Source: Trichostrongylus colubriformis
Lineage: Eukaryota > Nematoda > Chromadorea > Rhabditida > Trichostrongylidae
Assembly (NCBI GenBank): GCA_963978905.1
Contig: OZ022260.1
Span: forward strand, 49,311,551-49,375,550
DNA: 64,000 bases
Direction: 5' to 3'
In this document: one piece after another, positions 49,185 to 61,265 of the stretch
Numbering within the stretch: the first letter of the stretch is position 1
Layout: every line of letters starts with the position of its first letter
Notes under the pieces: model-generated
Seen by the model: only the letters and a program-made list of their open reading frames with translations
Databases searched by the model: none
Told to the model about the DNA's origin: nothing
Program-made: the position numbers and the translations under genes

Positions 49185-49410
49185 ACCATGAGTGGGTTTG
49201 TTTCATGAGACGATTGATTCTCTACCAATTTGAAGATCTTGGCTGTGTCGCTGGTCTACTTATGCCAGAGATAAAGGTCAAAGAATAAAAAGTTTAAAAA
49301 GCTATGAAGTTCAATGAAGTTGGATGTACAAAATACGAAAATAATTGGGTTATAACATTATCATTATCCACAATTTGCAACTGAAAGCAAATAAGATCCA
49401 TAGAAAAGGT
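49185..49410. repeat. Dispersed repeat R4, copy 1
   Basis: Begins CCATGAGTGGGTTTGTTTCA and aligns along its length with 63778-64000 (CCATAAGTGGGCTTGCTTCA), keeping ACGATTGATT, GTTGGATG and GCTGAAAGC-like strings. Roughly two thirds identical by eye. Confidence 0.6.
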
Positions 49411-52400
49411 GGAAGCTAATAACCGAAGCTCAAAGTTTTAGTCTCATGAGAATGTATCGACGTTCCTGTACCGGATTGTCCTGGTACCTGACCTCTAAAC
49501 ATTGGTCACAACAGGTTCCAACTTCTACCTTCGTAGTACCTCGGCATCGATATTAGTTTCTTACGGGATTTTTTTTTGTGTTTTCATAAATTCCCTTCAG
49601 AACCGTCAGGGCATGAGGCGTTCGGCGGTTTAGTGAACAAAATCTGTAATCTTGAGTCACATTTAGGCCTTTGAGGATGACGATTTGGTCGACCGTCAAT
49701 AAATATTCCACCTAACATTCTCGTCTTCATAACAAAAAAAAGCTTTAAACTGGTCAAAACTTTGCACGTCACTCCTGTGAAAATATAGGAGTTATCCGTC
49801 ATGACGACGGAAACTTCGAATGCAGGCTCAGGAAAGTCGGGAGCTATTCAGAGAATACACTGTTGGTTAACTCCCTACTACGACTCTTGTAAAGAACGTG
49901 GCCTCCTCTGATCTATTACGTGTGATCGATACTTTCAAATGAATCTTAAAAGGAACCATCAAGATACACACAGAATGTCATTTCGAAGCATGTCACTAGC
50001 AGGTTGTCTGAGCAAAAAGCGGGGTCCAAGTGGTAGCTCATACAGCAGATATCCAGAGAAAGATTCTTATCTCTTCGATTTTCCGTTCTCGGGCCACGAT
50101 GCGCGATATCGGAACAGCTGAGCCACCCTCCTTGAGAGCTTTCCCGGTCATCTGCGTCCTGTGATCCCCGGGATGACAAATGATTGCACGCCACTAGAGA
50201 GAGGCTCTTTGTGGATGGTATACGATGAATGTCTTCTTCCTTACATCTGTTAGACTTGAGACAGCCCTTTCCGTACATTGAGATATTGGCCCAACTCGAA
50301 ACCGCGGTTTCCGTGATCATCCTTTCTCACACCATGTGATTGTCGGTGGTGTAGTGAATTCAACGTGGAATCACCGTTTTATAGCCGAGCTTTTCGGCTC
50401 AGTTTATTACCTCACGGCTGTCTCGGAATCATCTATCACAGCGACAGCGCTACTTTGCTTCTCGCTCCTTCCATCACATGAGTCTTGCAGGCACTCCCCA
50501 TTATTTTCTGCCACTTTTTCAAATTTCTAAACGAAAACTCGTAAATGCACAAATTTCACCTTATCTGTTTATCCTAGCTGTTTCTGAAGATCATACACAA
50601 TCACGTCTCGAGTTTTACCCTCGTTTCCCTAGTGTTAGTCCCACGGTGTTCAGTGGGGTCCATATCTGCCCAAGCTCACAAATGTGACCTCCGTAACCTG
50701 GCTGCAGTCCTGAAACCTCGAATATGTACTTGCCATTTGTCACGCCACTAATCATTTTGTGGGTCACGAATTAACCCAAACCTTCTTATGGCACTAAAAT
50801 GGCAAAATGAAGAGCAAAGGGTGTCCCAAAGGAGTCAATGAACGCCTGTCACGTCATTCTGTCTAATCCTTAGTGAAGCGCATTTTGTCAATCGCCTTCC
50901 GCAGTATCCCCCATTTATTTGCCGCTTTCCATCGGCTTGAGAGATGCGCCGCGGTGACCTCTAGCTGTTAGCTGTTTTGTATGTCGTCTGCACATGGCCA
51001 GCAGCAGTGATTGATGAGTTCTTAATAATCTGTCCTTATGGACCCATCGCCATCTCGCGCACAGCCGGCTGGCGTGCTGACTGGCTGTCGCCCATTTTGC
51101 CATCAGAGTTCTATTGACTCCCAATAGATCTCACTTCACGGCCAGCGCACATACGTTGTTAGCTTAACTCACATTTGTTGCACGTATATCTTTCCATAAG
51201 GTTTTGTGGCGAAACCGAACGCTTATTATAACCATCGGAATCATTATCGTCTAAATGATTATAGCCTTTGGAATCATTATCGTTTAAATGCCATCAAGGA
51301 CTCATAAACAATAAATAAAGGAAAATTGAGGTCCTATAGTGTTGCGCAAGGTTCCACGTAAACCATTTCTTTTCGCTAAAACAGAGTTTAGCATCCCATA
51401 TTTCAAACTGATTCCCTCCAGGACTAGAGGTAATAAGTTTAAGGCTCAGTTTCGCGGACCTCGATCATCTATAGGGTCTAACTATTTCACAAAATGCGTG
51501 TATACAATACTTGGAAATGTGCAGGACTTTAGCAGTACCTGCTTCCTTTGTAAGTTTAAATCAGTTGTTTCTCACAACCTGCAGAATGCATCCATCGCCT
51601 TCAATTTCTATTGATCACGCGTTCTTATGTACAAGATTGTTGTTCGTGTTCTTTTTCTTATTTTTGTTATATTCTCACATGTTTCATAACAGTAATAAAC
51701 GCCAATGTATATGTACAATATTACCTAGTAATGCATGGCGAGTGGAAGTGTGATAGTGTAATGGGTGGCACCGTTCTTGGCTTATTGCGAAGGTTAACGC
51801 ACATACAATTGCCACTACGATTCTAAATGGACGTAGAAAGCGAGCAGCATCCGGGGGATCTGACAATCGATCCTAACATTTCAAGTTTTCAATGCCTTTT
51901 GATGCTTATGGTTAGCACACAGATCAAGATAGTTGAAATGCAAGATGCCATAGCTATAATTAGTTTCGGCTCGCATGTAAGGCAGTTGCTTATGGCGTTG
52001 CCTGTGGGAATATAGAGGCCGAAGGCGTGTCCTCAAATCGCCTTTGATATATCGTTTTGAAGTGGACGTTTTGGAGATTTAAAACCTTCAGTATTTTTCC
52101 TATACTCACTAATCGACTCACTCACTGAAGTGCATAGCTCATTATCCTCGAAAGTACTTGTTGCACAGACCTTTCAAAATCTGTCATGTAAAATGGCCTT
52201 TGATCTTCTATCCAGGATTTTCCCAACGGTCTGGGGCAGCCAAGCACTCCAGCCCACGACGATAAACGTTAACGAGAAAGCATAGGCTTGATTCCTGGTT
52301 TGCTCTAGCAAGTTGTTGTATATGTGGATCAAATTTCATACAAAATGAGCTAGAATATAAACGCTGTGCATTTGCCCTTTTTCGCCTTTACGGTTTCTGT

Positions 52401-55400
52401 GCATTTGCTACATACATTCATCCCACAACGCTCAAAAATTGTTAATAAGAATATCCGTTGGAACCTGACCTAGGTGCTGCTGCTTCTCAAGGTGAAATTC
52501 AATTATACTACTTATATCTACTATTATATCGAGTATTTGAATTATTATTTACATCAGTTATCCAAATTTTAATTATTTGATTAAATTATTATTCACATAA
52601 GCTTTTATCCTTGTCAATTGATCAAAATTATGCCTTTTATTTCTGATCGTTGATTACCCACGCTACAAAGTCCAGAATCATCGAAAGAGCGATATACATT
52701 TTGGCTACAAAACATGAAAACCTTAGCAGGTAAACGAACTGTCCCAATGACACATACTTCATAAATAGGTAAGTCGAAATAGATAGAATAACTCCATACC
52801 ATTTGATTAAGATGGAAATTAGCATATTTGATCCGACCATTTAGACCATTAAAAATAAACTTATTTGATCTAAAGTTGTTTTTGTATTAGCAGCTCTTTG
52901 GCTTTACTTTTCATTCACATTTTTTGTGGCAAACCTCAGGGTATAAATACGCGATTGACATAAATAATTATTATTCGTAACCCAACTTGTGTAAGATGTC
53001 TGCACAATGTCCTTCGAAATTCTGCTGAAATTTGGATACTGAAGGTATTTTACTGGTTCATTGGATCATATTCAATCCTCTGGTAGAGGCTGTTTTCCTG
53101 TGTGAGATTATCGCATGACTCATAAAGGTCCTGAGTTCGGGTGAGAAAATTCTTCATATCTACGTTAGCAGCTGTTGACCTTGTTCCTGGCAGCATTAAT
53201 AACCTGAAGACAATCAATCATATTATTTGGTTGAACATTTTATCACCTCAGATGAGGGCTGCATCCTCAGGTCTTTTGTACTTTCCTGTGTCATAAGGTC
53301 TGGCTACAAAGCGTCTTGAAACCTATCGGAAGCAGTCATTCGACCCTCGTGCGCGCGTTGTATTTGCGTTCACTGCTCACTTTCAAGTACCTAGCCCACC
53401 CCCCTTCTCACTCAAGAGTGCCGGAACCGTTCCCGCTCATCGTTTTCCCCCATTTTTCTTGTCTGCTCTTCAAGATAACTGCATGTTGAAAAGGAAGCTG
53501 TACGATGCGTAGGGACTTTGACCTCATTAGCATTTTCGGATGGGTTTACGGAGATGTTGCGGCATCAACGGCGCTACCCTTTGATGTGCTTTCATCTCAC
53601 CGCCCACCCGCCCTCCGTGTGATACGAACTCTGTTATCAGTGGCGTTTTGGTCTCTCAATACTTCTTGTTGTTTCCCTGGTCATAAAACCGCCGCTTCAT
53701 CGCCCCTCATGAACGGCCAGTCGATTTTTCTTCAGCATCCACCACCTACTTCACTTTTAGCTCTTCTAACCTCGCTTATTTGCCATTCCTTTTCTACTTT
53801 TGGGTTCAGTTTCTTGAATAGCCAGCTTCAAAAGAAGTATAAATAATATTATCAGTACAGTGACTTCAAGTGCATGCGTGGTCCCAGTTATTTCACCCCA
53901 TTTCGAAATTTTTGAAGTTTTCAATGTGTCCTTTTGGTGATTCTTGGACAAAGAGGTCCTTTGACATTGAGCCATGCATATCATTGTACTTCTCTTTTCA
54001 GGTTTTCCTTTCATTACGCCTATTTCTATTTTCCAAATGCAGACCATGCTTATTTATTGGGAAGGCGTACATGGTGCTGGTCTTCTCTTAAAGTTGATGG
54101 GATTTGCTCCCCCCTCCCCTCCCTCCCCGATCAAGGCTTCGAGCTGTAGTTTTAGGGGGAGAGGAGAGGCAACACTTTCTACGATATTCGCTTGAAGGTT
54201 CTTTGCCGCTTGAAAGAAATGGATTGATGGACCGACATCAGAGCTTGAATTTCCCGCAATCAATCCTAACATTTGCTGTAAATGAGCAGACGGAGCCTTG
54301 CATTGCACACTTTCATTATCGAAGAATCGCAAAGGTTTCGATCCAATCTGGTGATCGTCGTGGTCGGCCTCATCAAACTGGTTTGATGTTCAAACTGAGA
54401 CGTGTTCAAATGACCACAGGCTCTCCATCACTGACTACGACGACGGTGAAGACCATAGACGGTTGCGTGTTAGGGTCGCGACAAGGTGCAAAAAGGAGCT
54501 TGGGGCTGAGGAGATTCGAATCGCGGGCACCAGGCGGCACCTTTCGCGGCACCCAGACGGAAAGGTGGCGGTGCGCCTTTGGACCTCCACCGACGATGAC
54601 TGAACTGACTGCCGCTCGTTACTCCGAAAGCGCGGCTTTCTAATAACCAATCATGCTCAAACACCTGTAGTGTTTGCGGAGCAGATTCGCGTGTCCTGCT
54701 CATCTGCCGATGACACTCTCACCTTGGTACTTCCTCTTTTCATCCCTCTTTGATACACCTCATTAACCGCTAACGACTTCGCGGGCTTCATCGCGTATTG
54801 CCTTTTTCCTCCTCCTCCTGCGAATGTTCCTCCTTTTCATTTCCCGCCCGCTCGCCTGCACTTCATCCATCAATCGCTAATGCACTGACGTTGTTTTTCC
54901 GAGGAGCGGCTTCGCGCGGTAACAAATCTCACGATCTTTTCGCCCTCCGATCGCATCCCGATCCCATCACGTTCTCTCTCACACCACCACCACAGCCGCT
55001 GCCACCTTTCCAGTGGTGCAAGAGATCGCCATTCTAGCACGGCCTCACCTTCATCCTGTTGGCTGAAAAGGCCAGATAGCCTATTTACTTTTGTTTTATT
55101 TGATTCATACGTCCTTTCATCTGCCACAATGCGGCGCAAAGGGTTCTAGCCGTGGTCGATTATTGCGCCGTGGGAATTTGTTTGTTACTGTTGTTATCTG
55201 TGATTGTTACTGTACTGTTACTGTTATTATTACTTTTGGTGAAAATAGAACTATGTTTCCCTCATTACGTTAGCAGGGTTACGAATATTCGTGACTGACA
55301 GAGATGTGATCAGCAGTTAACGTATTGCTAAATGATTGGCACCCTTCTAGACCATGAGGTCGCGCCATGCATTTCACTTATACCCAGAGAAATAGACTGA

Positions 55401-55582
55401 TTTCGAACATTTAGACAACAGGAAAACTTTGGATACTTGCTGATTTCGCTGTCAATGTTTCTTTTACTTTGCGTAAGGCTGGTATGGGTGATCATGGTGA
55501 AAGGCTTATAGATTAACCATGATTTGTCGCAAAATAAAGAGAGAGCAGTGTTTTAGGTAGCATTTCTGACGCTCTTAATTTT
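49411..55582. other. 6 kb intergenic region, no gene recognised
   Basis: Largely AT-rich, especially 52440-52620. It holds a 33-bp tandem duplication at 51225-51290. Open frames of 110-180 codons at 53505-53846, 54104-54643 and 49946-50320 (minus) overlap open frames in other frames and show no domain. The GC-rich part 54400-55050 may be promoter sequence of the Axin gene, whose 5'-most exon could also be here. Confidence 0.4.
51225..51290. repeat. 33-bp tandem duplication
   Basis: Two adjacent units (51225-51257, 51258-51290) share GGAATCATTATCGT and TAAATG with about five differences. Confidence 0.85.
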
Positions 55583-58500
55583 ATGTTTGTTCGCTTAAAA
55601 CCTCGGATGCTAATTTCTTGTGAAGACATTTCAATGGCTGCATTTCAGTCTTTGCACATGGCACTGGACGGGTGTCCGTTCTCGTCCAGCGTCGATGCCG
55701 TTCTGCAAGATGCAGGTGCACTACAAGCATTCCGGGAATGGATCCGATTGGTAAGGAATCGCCTGCAACTCAACTCTACTTACCCACTAACTCATGCTCA
55801 TGTCTTCCTACAGGATCCATCTCGACCAGCTGACTGCCTTGCTCTTCATTTCGCTATAAAAGGATATCAGACGTATCTGAGCAGGAAAGAACCCTACACC
55901 TCCAGTATGGCATGCACACTACATCGCAAATTCATAAGGTGAGACTTCTTCTAATGAAGGATTTATTTAAACTCGTTCACTGAAATGTTAAAATGAGAGT
56001 TATTCAAAATACCAGCTTGATTCGACATTCATATAAAATCGAACTGAATTAAATCCAAGTAAAGTCAATTTTAAAAAAATCGAAAGAAAATTCGTGTCAT
56101 TTCGAACAAGCTATTTGCGATGCGCTATGCATTCGGCTTGTATGCGGAATCTCGTAGCTGTTCCTTTGGTTCAAATAAAATCAAGGGGTTCAAAAGCGCA
56201 ACGCAGGAAAACCGACAGCATGCAAAAAGTGAGCAGAAAGCTGATGAAGAGTCTTCATCCATTCTACGGAAAAGTAGTGACGTTTAAGAGCTTCTAGGTC
56301 TCTGAGATTTCGCCGGGTGCTTAGCGTCTACATGGGTTCCGATCAAATACGGCACAACTGCACGCCACAGTTTTCGGGTTCCCAGGGTTCTCATTGCCCT
56401 TCGAGTTCTCTAAGAGTTAAATGACATTTTCTGTTGGTTCTTTAACTCTGACTGAATAAAATTCACAAAATGTTCTTATCTGACTGCAAGCACCTTGGGC
56501 CTTGACCCCAAGGGTCACCTTTCTTTTACTATGCTGTGGTTTCTGCCATCATTTTTGACTCCGCTCTGCCAGGCTAAAGGTTGCTGTAGAACCTCGGATG
56601 GTTCACTCTAATTAAGCTACTGCAGTTCCATTTCATTCTTTTGTAAGAATCTTAGTGATAGGTTTGTAGGATATGCCGAGCGATCCAGATGAATACCGAT
56701 AGTGGTATCGTGTTTCATTTATTTCTTAGAGAAAAATCCAATATTGACAGACCTCCCGAATAATCGATTCTTTTTTTAGTCAACGCACTGGTACTTGCTC
56801 TTTCCTGCCATCATCTGTACGGAAGGAAATGTCGATACGGGTTCATTCGCTGAGTAGTCAGAACCCACCCTATCCGGAGCTCTTCGCTCCGGTCCAACCG
56901 GCCCTTCGGAAACAACTCAATCTTCTGCATTCGCAGTTTGTGGCATCGCACAGCTTCATTGCCGTGAGTCTTATTTCTACCACACCCTCTCCGAATTTCA
57001 CTGTTTCCCTCCTTTCCAAGTTCCTTGCAAGAAATGGTAGTGAGGGATCGTCTGTAGCAACACCGTTGGATGACGCCCAATTAATGCCACATCCATATCT
57101 CGCACCAACATCGACATTGATTCGCGAACCTGCCAGGAGGATTCGTGGGTGAGTCCAAGAGCTTTCAGGAAGTGAAGTGCGAAGATGAAAAATTCTATAG
57201 TGCTTAGGACCTTATCCCTTCGCACTCTCAAGAGGTCTCAAAATGACCGGAAGGGACGAATTTGGCAGATTGTGGAGTAGTTGTAGAATGTGAAGATAGG
57301 AGTGCTCAGCAGTATAACAGTTGAGGGAGAACGTAATAAAACAGCGAAAGCCCGAGCAATAGAACCCTGAAAACCCCGTTTCCACTCTCTACCTTTGTGT
57401 CTCTTGCCGGTGAGGTGGGTTGCAGACGGGCGAGAGGCTAAATCAGTCGGCCGCGAATGTTGTCCCGCCCTACAGGCAACTCCTCAAGCGAATGCGTGGC
57501 AGCGCAGCTCGCAGCCGCGCTTTTTCATTAGGGGTTCCGCCACACAGCACCCCTTCTGAAGTGAAATGATTGTTTCAAAGATGATTCCTTCTCAGTTCTC
57601 CTTTTCTCCCTGCCCCTAGAGGCCTTTGAGGAGAGAACCTATTTCGGGTAAAATGAAGAAAAACGTGGGAAACGCTAAATCGCTGCCCGATACCTTTAGG
57701 TTTATTGTCCTCAAGGGTGTGGACACGCTAAGCGGGAGTGGTTTGGCGCTATCGACTTTTTCCTCCTTATTGACTGGCTCTTTACTATCCCTTCCCTCTT
57801 ATGAGCAGGACTCTTGGTTGATAGCCAATTCATGCTTTTAGAGCGTTCACTGCCTCAAAGACCCCTGCTGCCTTCGGGGGAGCAGTGGTTGAGTTGACGT
57901 CGTCATTAATAGCAGAGTTTGATAAGACGGGTCGATGTTGTCCTTTTACAGACGTTTAAAATTAGCAATTATTGTTCGGCTGCAGTTGCCGTACCTCTGA
58001 ATCACCATCGATTTGTCTTTGCTCCTAGTAGTTATGCCTTCTGTAAGTTAATAAAAATATTAGTAAAAAAATAAAACATTGAAATTTTAGTTCTAAAACT
58101 CGTGCTTATTCACGTGATGCATCCTCGAGCGCAGACACTGAGGACCCATCTCGAGCGATCGCTGTGGATCGCGAGCGTCACGTTTTCAAAGTAAGTATGG
58201 TGGTGTTCGAGAAGTAGCCAACACAGCAGAATTCCCCAAATCAAAACAGCTGGCTTTTTCAGTACACGGACGGTTCCATTCGCCACGACCTTCCAGAAGC
58301 ACGTGAAGCATTCGCAAGTGTGCTGTCAGAAAGGCTGAGTGTAATTAGCAAGGAACTGGAGAGATGCGACGAGAACACCTATGCTCGGTACGAAGCTACG
58401 GCCATTTTAAGTGGTCCGAAAACGATGAAAAAGGTTCTCAGGGATTTGCCAAGAGATCTGGCCACATGCTCGTTGTTGCCGTCCCTCCACGACAGTCGAA

Positions 58501-61265
58501 TCCTTGAAGAGACGACAAGTGATGAAGAAGTGGAGAAGTATGTCGGGCGAATAGACGGTACCAGGCGGAGATCAGGTATGACAGGCGTCGAGGTAGTAGT
58601 CAAAGAGAATTTTCGAATCAGCTCTTTTCAGAATCAACCTCTCCAGTGATATTCAATTTTCGACAAAACAAAGTAAACCATTATGAGAATGGTTTCGCTC
58701 CACCCCCGCTTCAAAGCTTGCAGCTTCAGTTTCCAGATGTGGCGACCCCTGCACCCTTCCCGACGTCGAACAGGTAGGCACTGTTTTTTAGCACGCATAC
58801 TTCGTGTTTCACATCTTTTTTGCAGATCGATGGATTATCGATTTTCGGATTCGAGTGGGTTTTGCAGCTCCGAAAGTGCGTATCTATCGGATAAGAGCTT
58901 CGGAAGAAAGAAAATGGGTGAGAGTGCGGATATGCGTGAACTGATTTTTTTAACTTGTGAAAATATGGTTCGAAAGGATTATAGCAGAGACCCTGAAGAA
59001 GCACTTACTTCGTAGGCCGTTGCGCGATGATTCGGTCATTCCATTGACGAAAAGCTGAAATAGCACGAAATGCGGTAGTATGCAAAAAATCATTAATGAC
59101 ACGTCATCATGAATAACTAAAACTCCGAAGATGGGGCTTACGCTCGTTCACTTGACTCTGAAAGCTGACATATTTGTCCGCACTTGGCATCAGTGCCATG
59201 TCGATCGGAGCTGCACGGATCGTGTGGTGTGGCGTCATATGGTGCATATTGATGATCACTGGTAGGAGGAGCCAGTCTACGAGAAGTGTATCAACTGGAG
59301 TAGGGCCTTCCTAAGGAGCTCAATAAGCGCTAATGAAGGCTCTATCGTACGACGGCAAAGCTGGGTTTTCAAATCACTTGCACATGCTGCCCTTCGAAGT
59401 GCGCACACCGGTCACCAGAAAATCTATGCGATTTCGAAAGTTTTCAAGGAATTACAAACCCAATATAGATTTATAAAAAAAAATTCGAGTAATTCTCTGC
59501 CTATCCATATTTGCACTATTTGGAATGAGAACTTGTTAAGGCTTTGACTTTCATCCGCACCTGGGATCAAACAGCCTCTCCAGGAGGCAGCATTCATCAA
59601 TTCCTCCGCAGAATATCTTCTCAACTCTTCAGTAAGTTACTCACCACTGATTTCTTTTATTTAAAAACTACGTATTTGTTATACATGACAGAAGTGCTGT
59701 TCTGTAGACGGTATATACTTACAAACTTATAAGGAGCAATTTATATGTAACATAATCATGATTCACAGGTACCAGGAGAGAGCACCATCGCTAACGTTGA
59801 TGTTAAGAGAAAATGGCCAGCCACCTATGGTGGCAAAAATTCCTTCAGCACTGATCACTTTGGCACGATTTCGTCGAACATTCGGCATTTCCCGATCAGA
59901 AAACAGAAGGTGGTGTGCGTTTCTATAAAAGAAGAACATGCGAAAAAATAAGAACTGTATTTCTTTGGAATGCGCCATGGAATCGCTCTTCGCACTATAT
60001 TCAGGGGCAGTTGTAGATAGGAAGCTCGAGGGTTCTTCCGAATACATCAACCTCCTTTCTCTTCACCAATTGTATAGGTTTAAGTTGGTGATTGAGTCAT
60101 TCTGAAGGAGTGAAGCCTCTTGTCATCCACGCTTTCTGTATGAATCCAGCCTGCAACAGTTGAAATAAGGCCTCCCAAAAAATACGAGGGTTTACCCGCT
60201 ATGGTAGTCCATCCAACGACGTTTCAAAGACACCGAAAGGGATAAGTTTGGTAGGTTGTGGAACAATTGGAGATATGAAAGTAGGGATGCTCAGCGGTGG
60301 GACAGCAGAGAAGAAACGAAACAAAAGGGCGTCCCCGAAAAGGAAATCCCCGAAAATAGCAACCCGAAACCCCCTTGTCACTCTTTCCCTTTTGTGACGT
60401 CTGAACCATTAGCCGGTAGGGCAGATGTAGTTGGGTGAAGGGTTCAGTCAGTCGGTCGCGAATGTTGTCTCCCCTACAGGCAAGTCCCCGGCGGATGTGT
60501 AGCAGCGTGGCTCGCAGTGCTGCGTGATCGTTATGAGGTCGCAAGCCGCGCTTTTTCAATGCGAGTTTCGCCACACATCACCTTAGCGGGAGTAGAATGT
60601 TGCTCTTCAGATAACATTCTTCTCAACTCTCCCTCTTTCGTTGCACGAGGCGGTGCTTTTAAGGGAGTTGTATACCTACTAATACATCAGTTCATCCTTT
60701 TACCCTGATAACTCTCGCTTTCCCCATAAAGGATGGGTCGGTTTGGTTCAAGGCAAGCAAAGAATATGGTAGACCATGACGGTCCGAAAAAGTGGGTTTG
60801 ACTGCCGCAGAGGGTAGAGGTGCTACCTCCCATATTCGTTTTCCCCAATATCGAGTATCACGTAGGTTAACCACTCTTCGCTTCTCACTTGAGTCCCAGA
60901 AGTTGTAAATAGGCTTGAGCAGAAGAGGAATCTTCAATTACCTAGTCTTACACTTCATTAAAATGAACTAAAAGCTTCCAAACGTTCGTACAATTGGCGT
61001 GAGTTTATTGCATGGCGAACAGAGACAATCAATATCGAACTTTACATTTTTGACGAATATGTTTTTGTTTATGTTATGTTTCTGTTTATGTTTGACGGCA
61101 TATTCTCTTCAGCAAACCTCCATATTCAGATTTTTGTTCAAAAGCACCTGCGAAGATGGTTCAGCTCCGTTCCAGTGGAGCTTGATCACAGAAGACGACG
61201 CTGTCTTGCCAACATTTGACGGGAAAATCACCGCGGAATGTCGACATTTCACCGATTCCGACTGA
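55583..61265 (+). CDS. pry-1: Axin-family Wnt scaffold (RGS and DIX domains), PRY-1-like
   Basis: Eleven exons: 55583-55750, 55814-55938, 56780-56963, 57021-57148, 58091-58190, 58263-58575, 58632-58773, 58826-58917, 59541-59631, 59769-59909 and 61130-61265. They stay in phase and give 539 residues. Residues about 23-159 are the RGS domain (ALQAFREWIRL, CLALHFAIKGYQTYL, HRKFIS, YPELFAPVQPALRKQL). Residues 236-340 resemble the Axin segment after RGS: REAFASVLSERLSVISKELE, then RILEETTSDEEVEKYVGRID, like the beta-catenin-binding helix. A Ser-rich stretch (DSSGFCSSESAYLSDKS) follows. Residues about 455-535 are a C-terminal DIX domain (LTLMLRENGQPPMVAKIPSA, TEDDAVLPTFDGKI). Axin nucleates the cytoplasmic beta-catenin destruction complex. 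The start is uncertain: GCTGCATTTCAG at 55637-55648 is a good acceptor, so the exon may begin at 55649 with a true 5' exon further up. AXL-1 is the alternative nematode Axin. Confidence 0.87.
57234..57612 (+). repeat. Dispersed repeat R3 in Axin intron 4
   Basis: Aligns with 60218-60650 along its length: GTGCTCAGCAG/ATGCTCAGCGG, CAGTCGGCCGCGAATGTTGT, CTACAGGCAA, GCCGCGCTTTTTCA, TTCCGCCACACA. Non-coding. Confidence 0.75.
60218..60650 (+). repeat. Dispersed repeat R3 in Axin intron 10
   Basis: Second copy in the same gene and orientation as 57234-57612. A third, partial copy lies at 36030-36200 on the minus strand in cdc-5L intron 5, also antiparallel to the window. Confidence 0.75.

Noticed and set aside
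49946..50320. 124-codon minus-strand open frame
   Set aside because: No domain, no splice partners and overlapping plus-strand frames. Treated as chance.
54104..54643. 179-codon plus-strand open frame upstream of the Axin gene
   Set aside because: It overlaps long open frames on the other strand and in other frames in a GC-rich stretch. The sequence is low in complexity and does not look like an Axin N-terminus.
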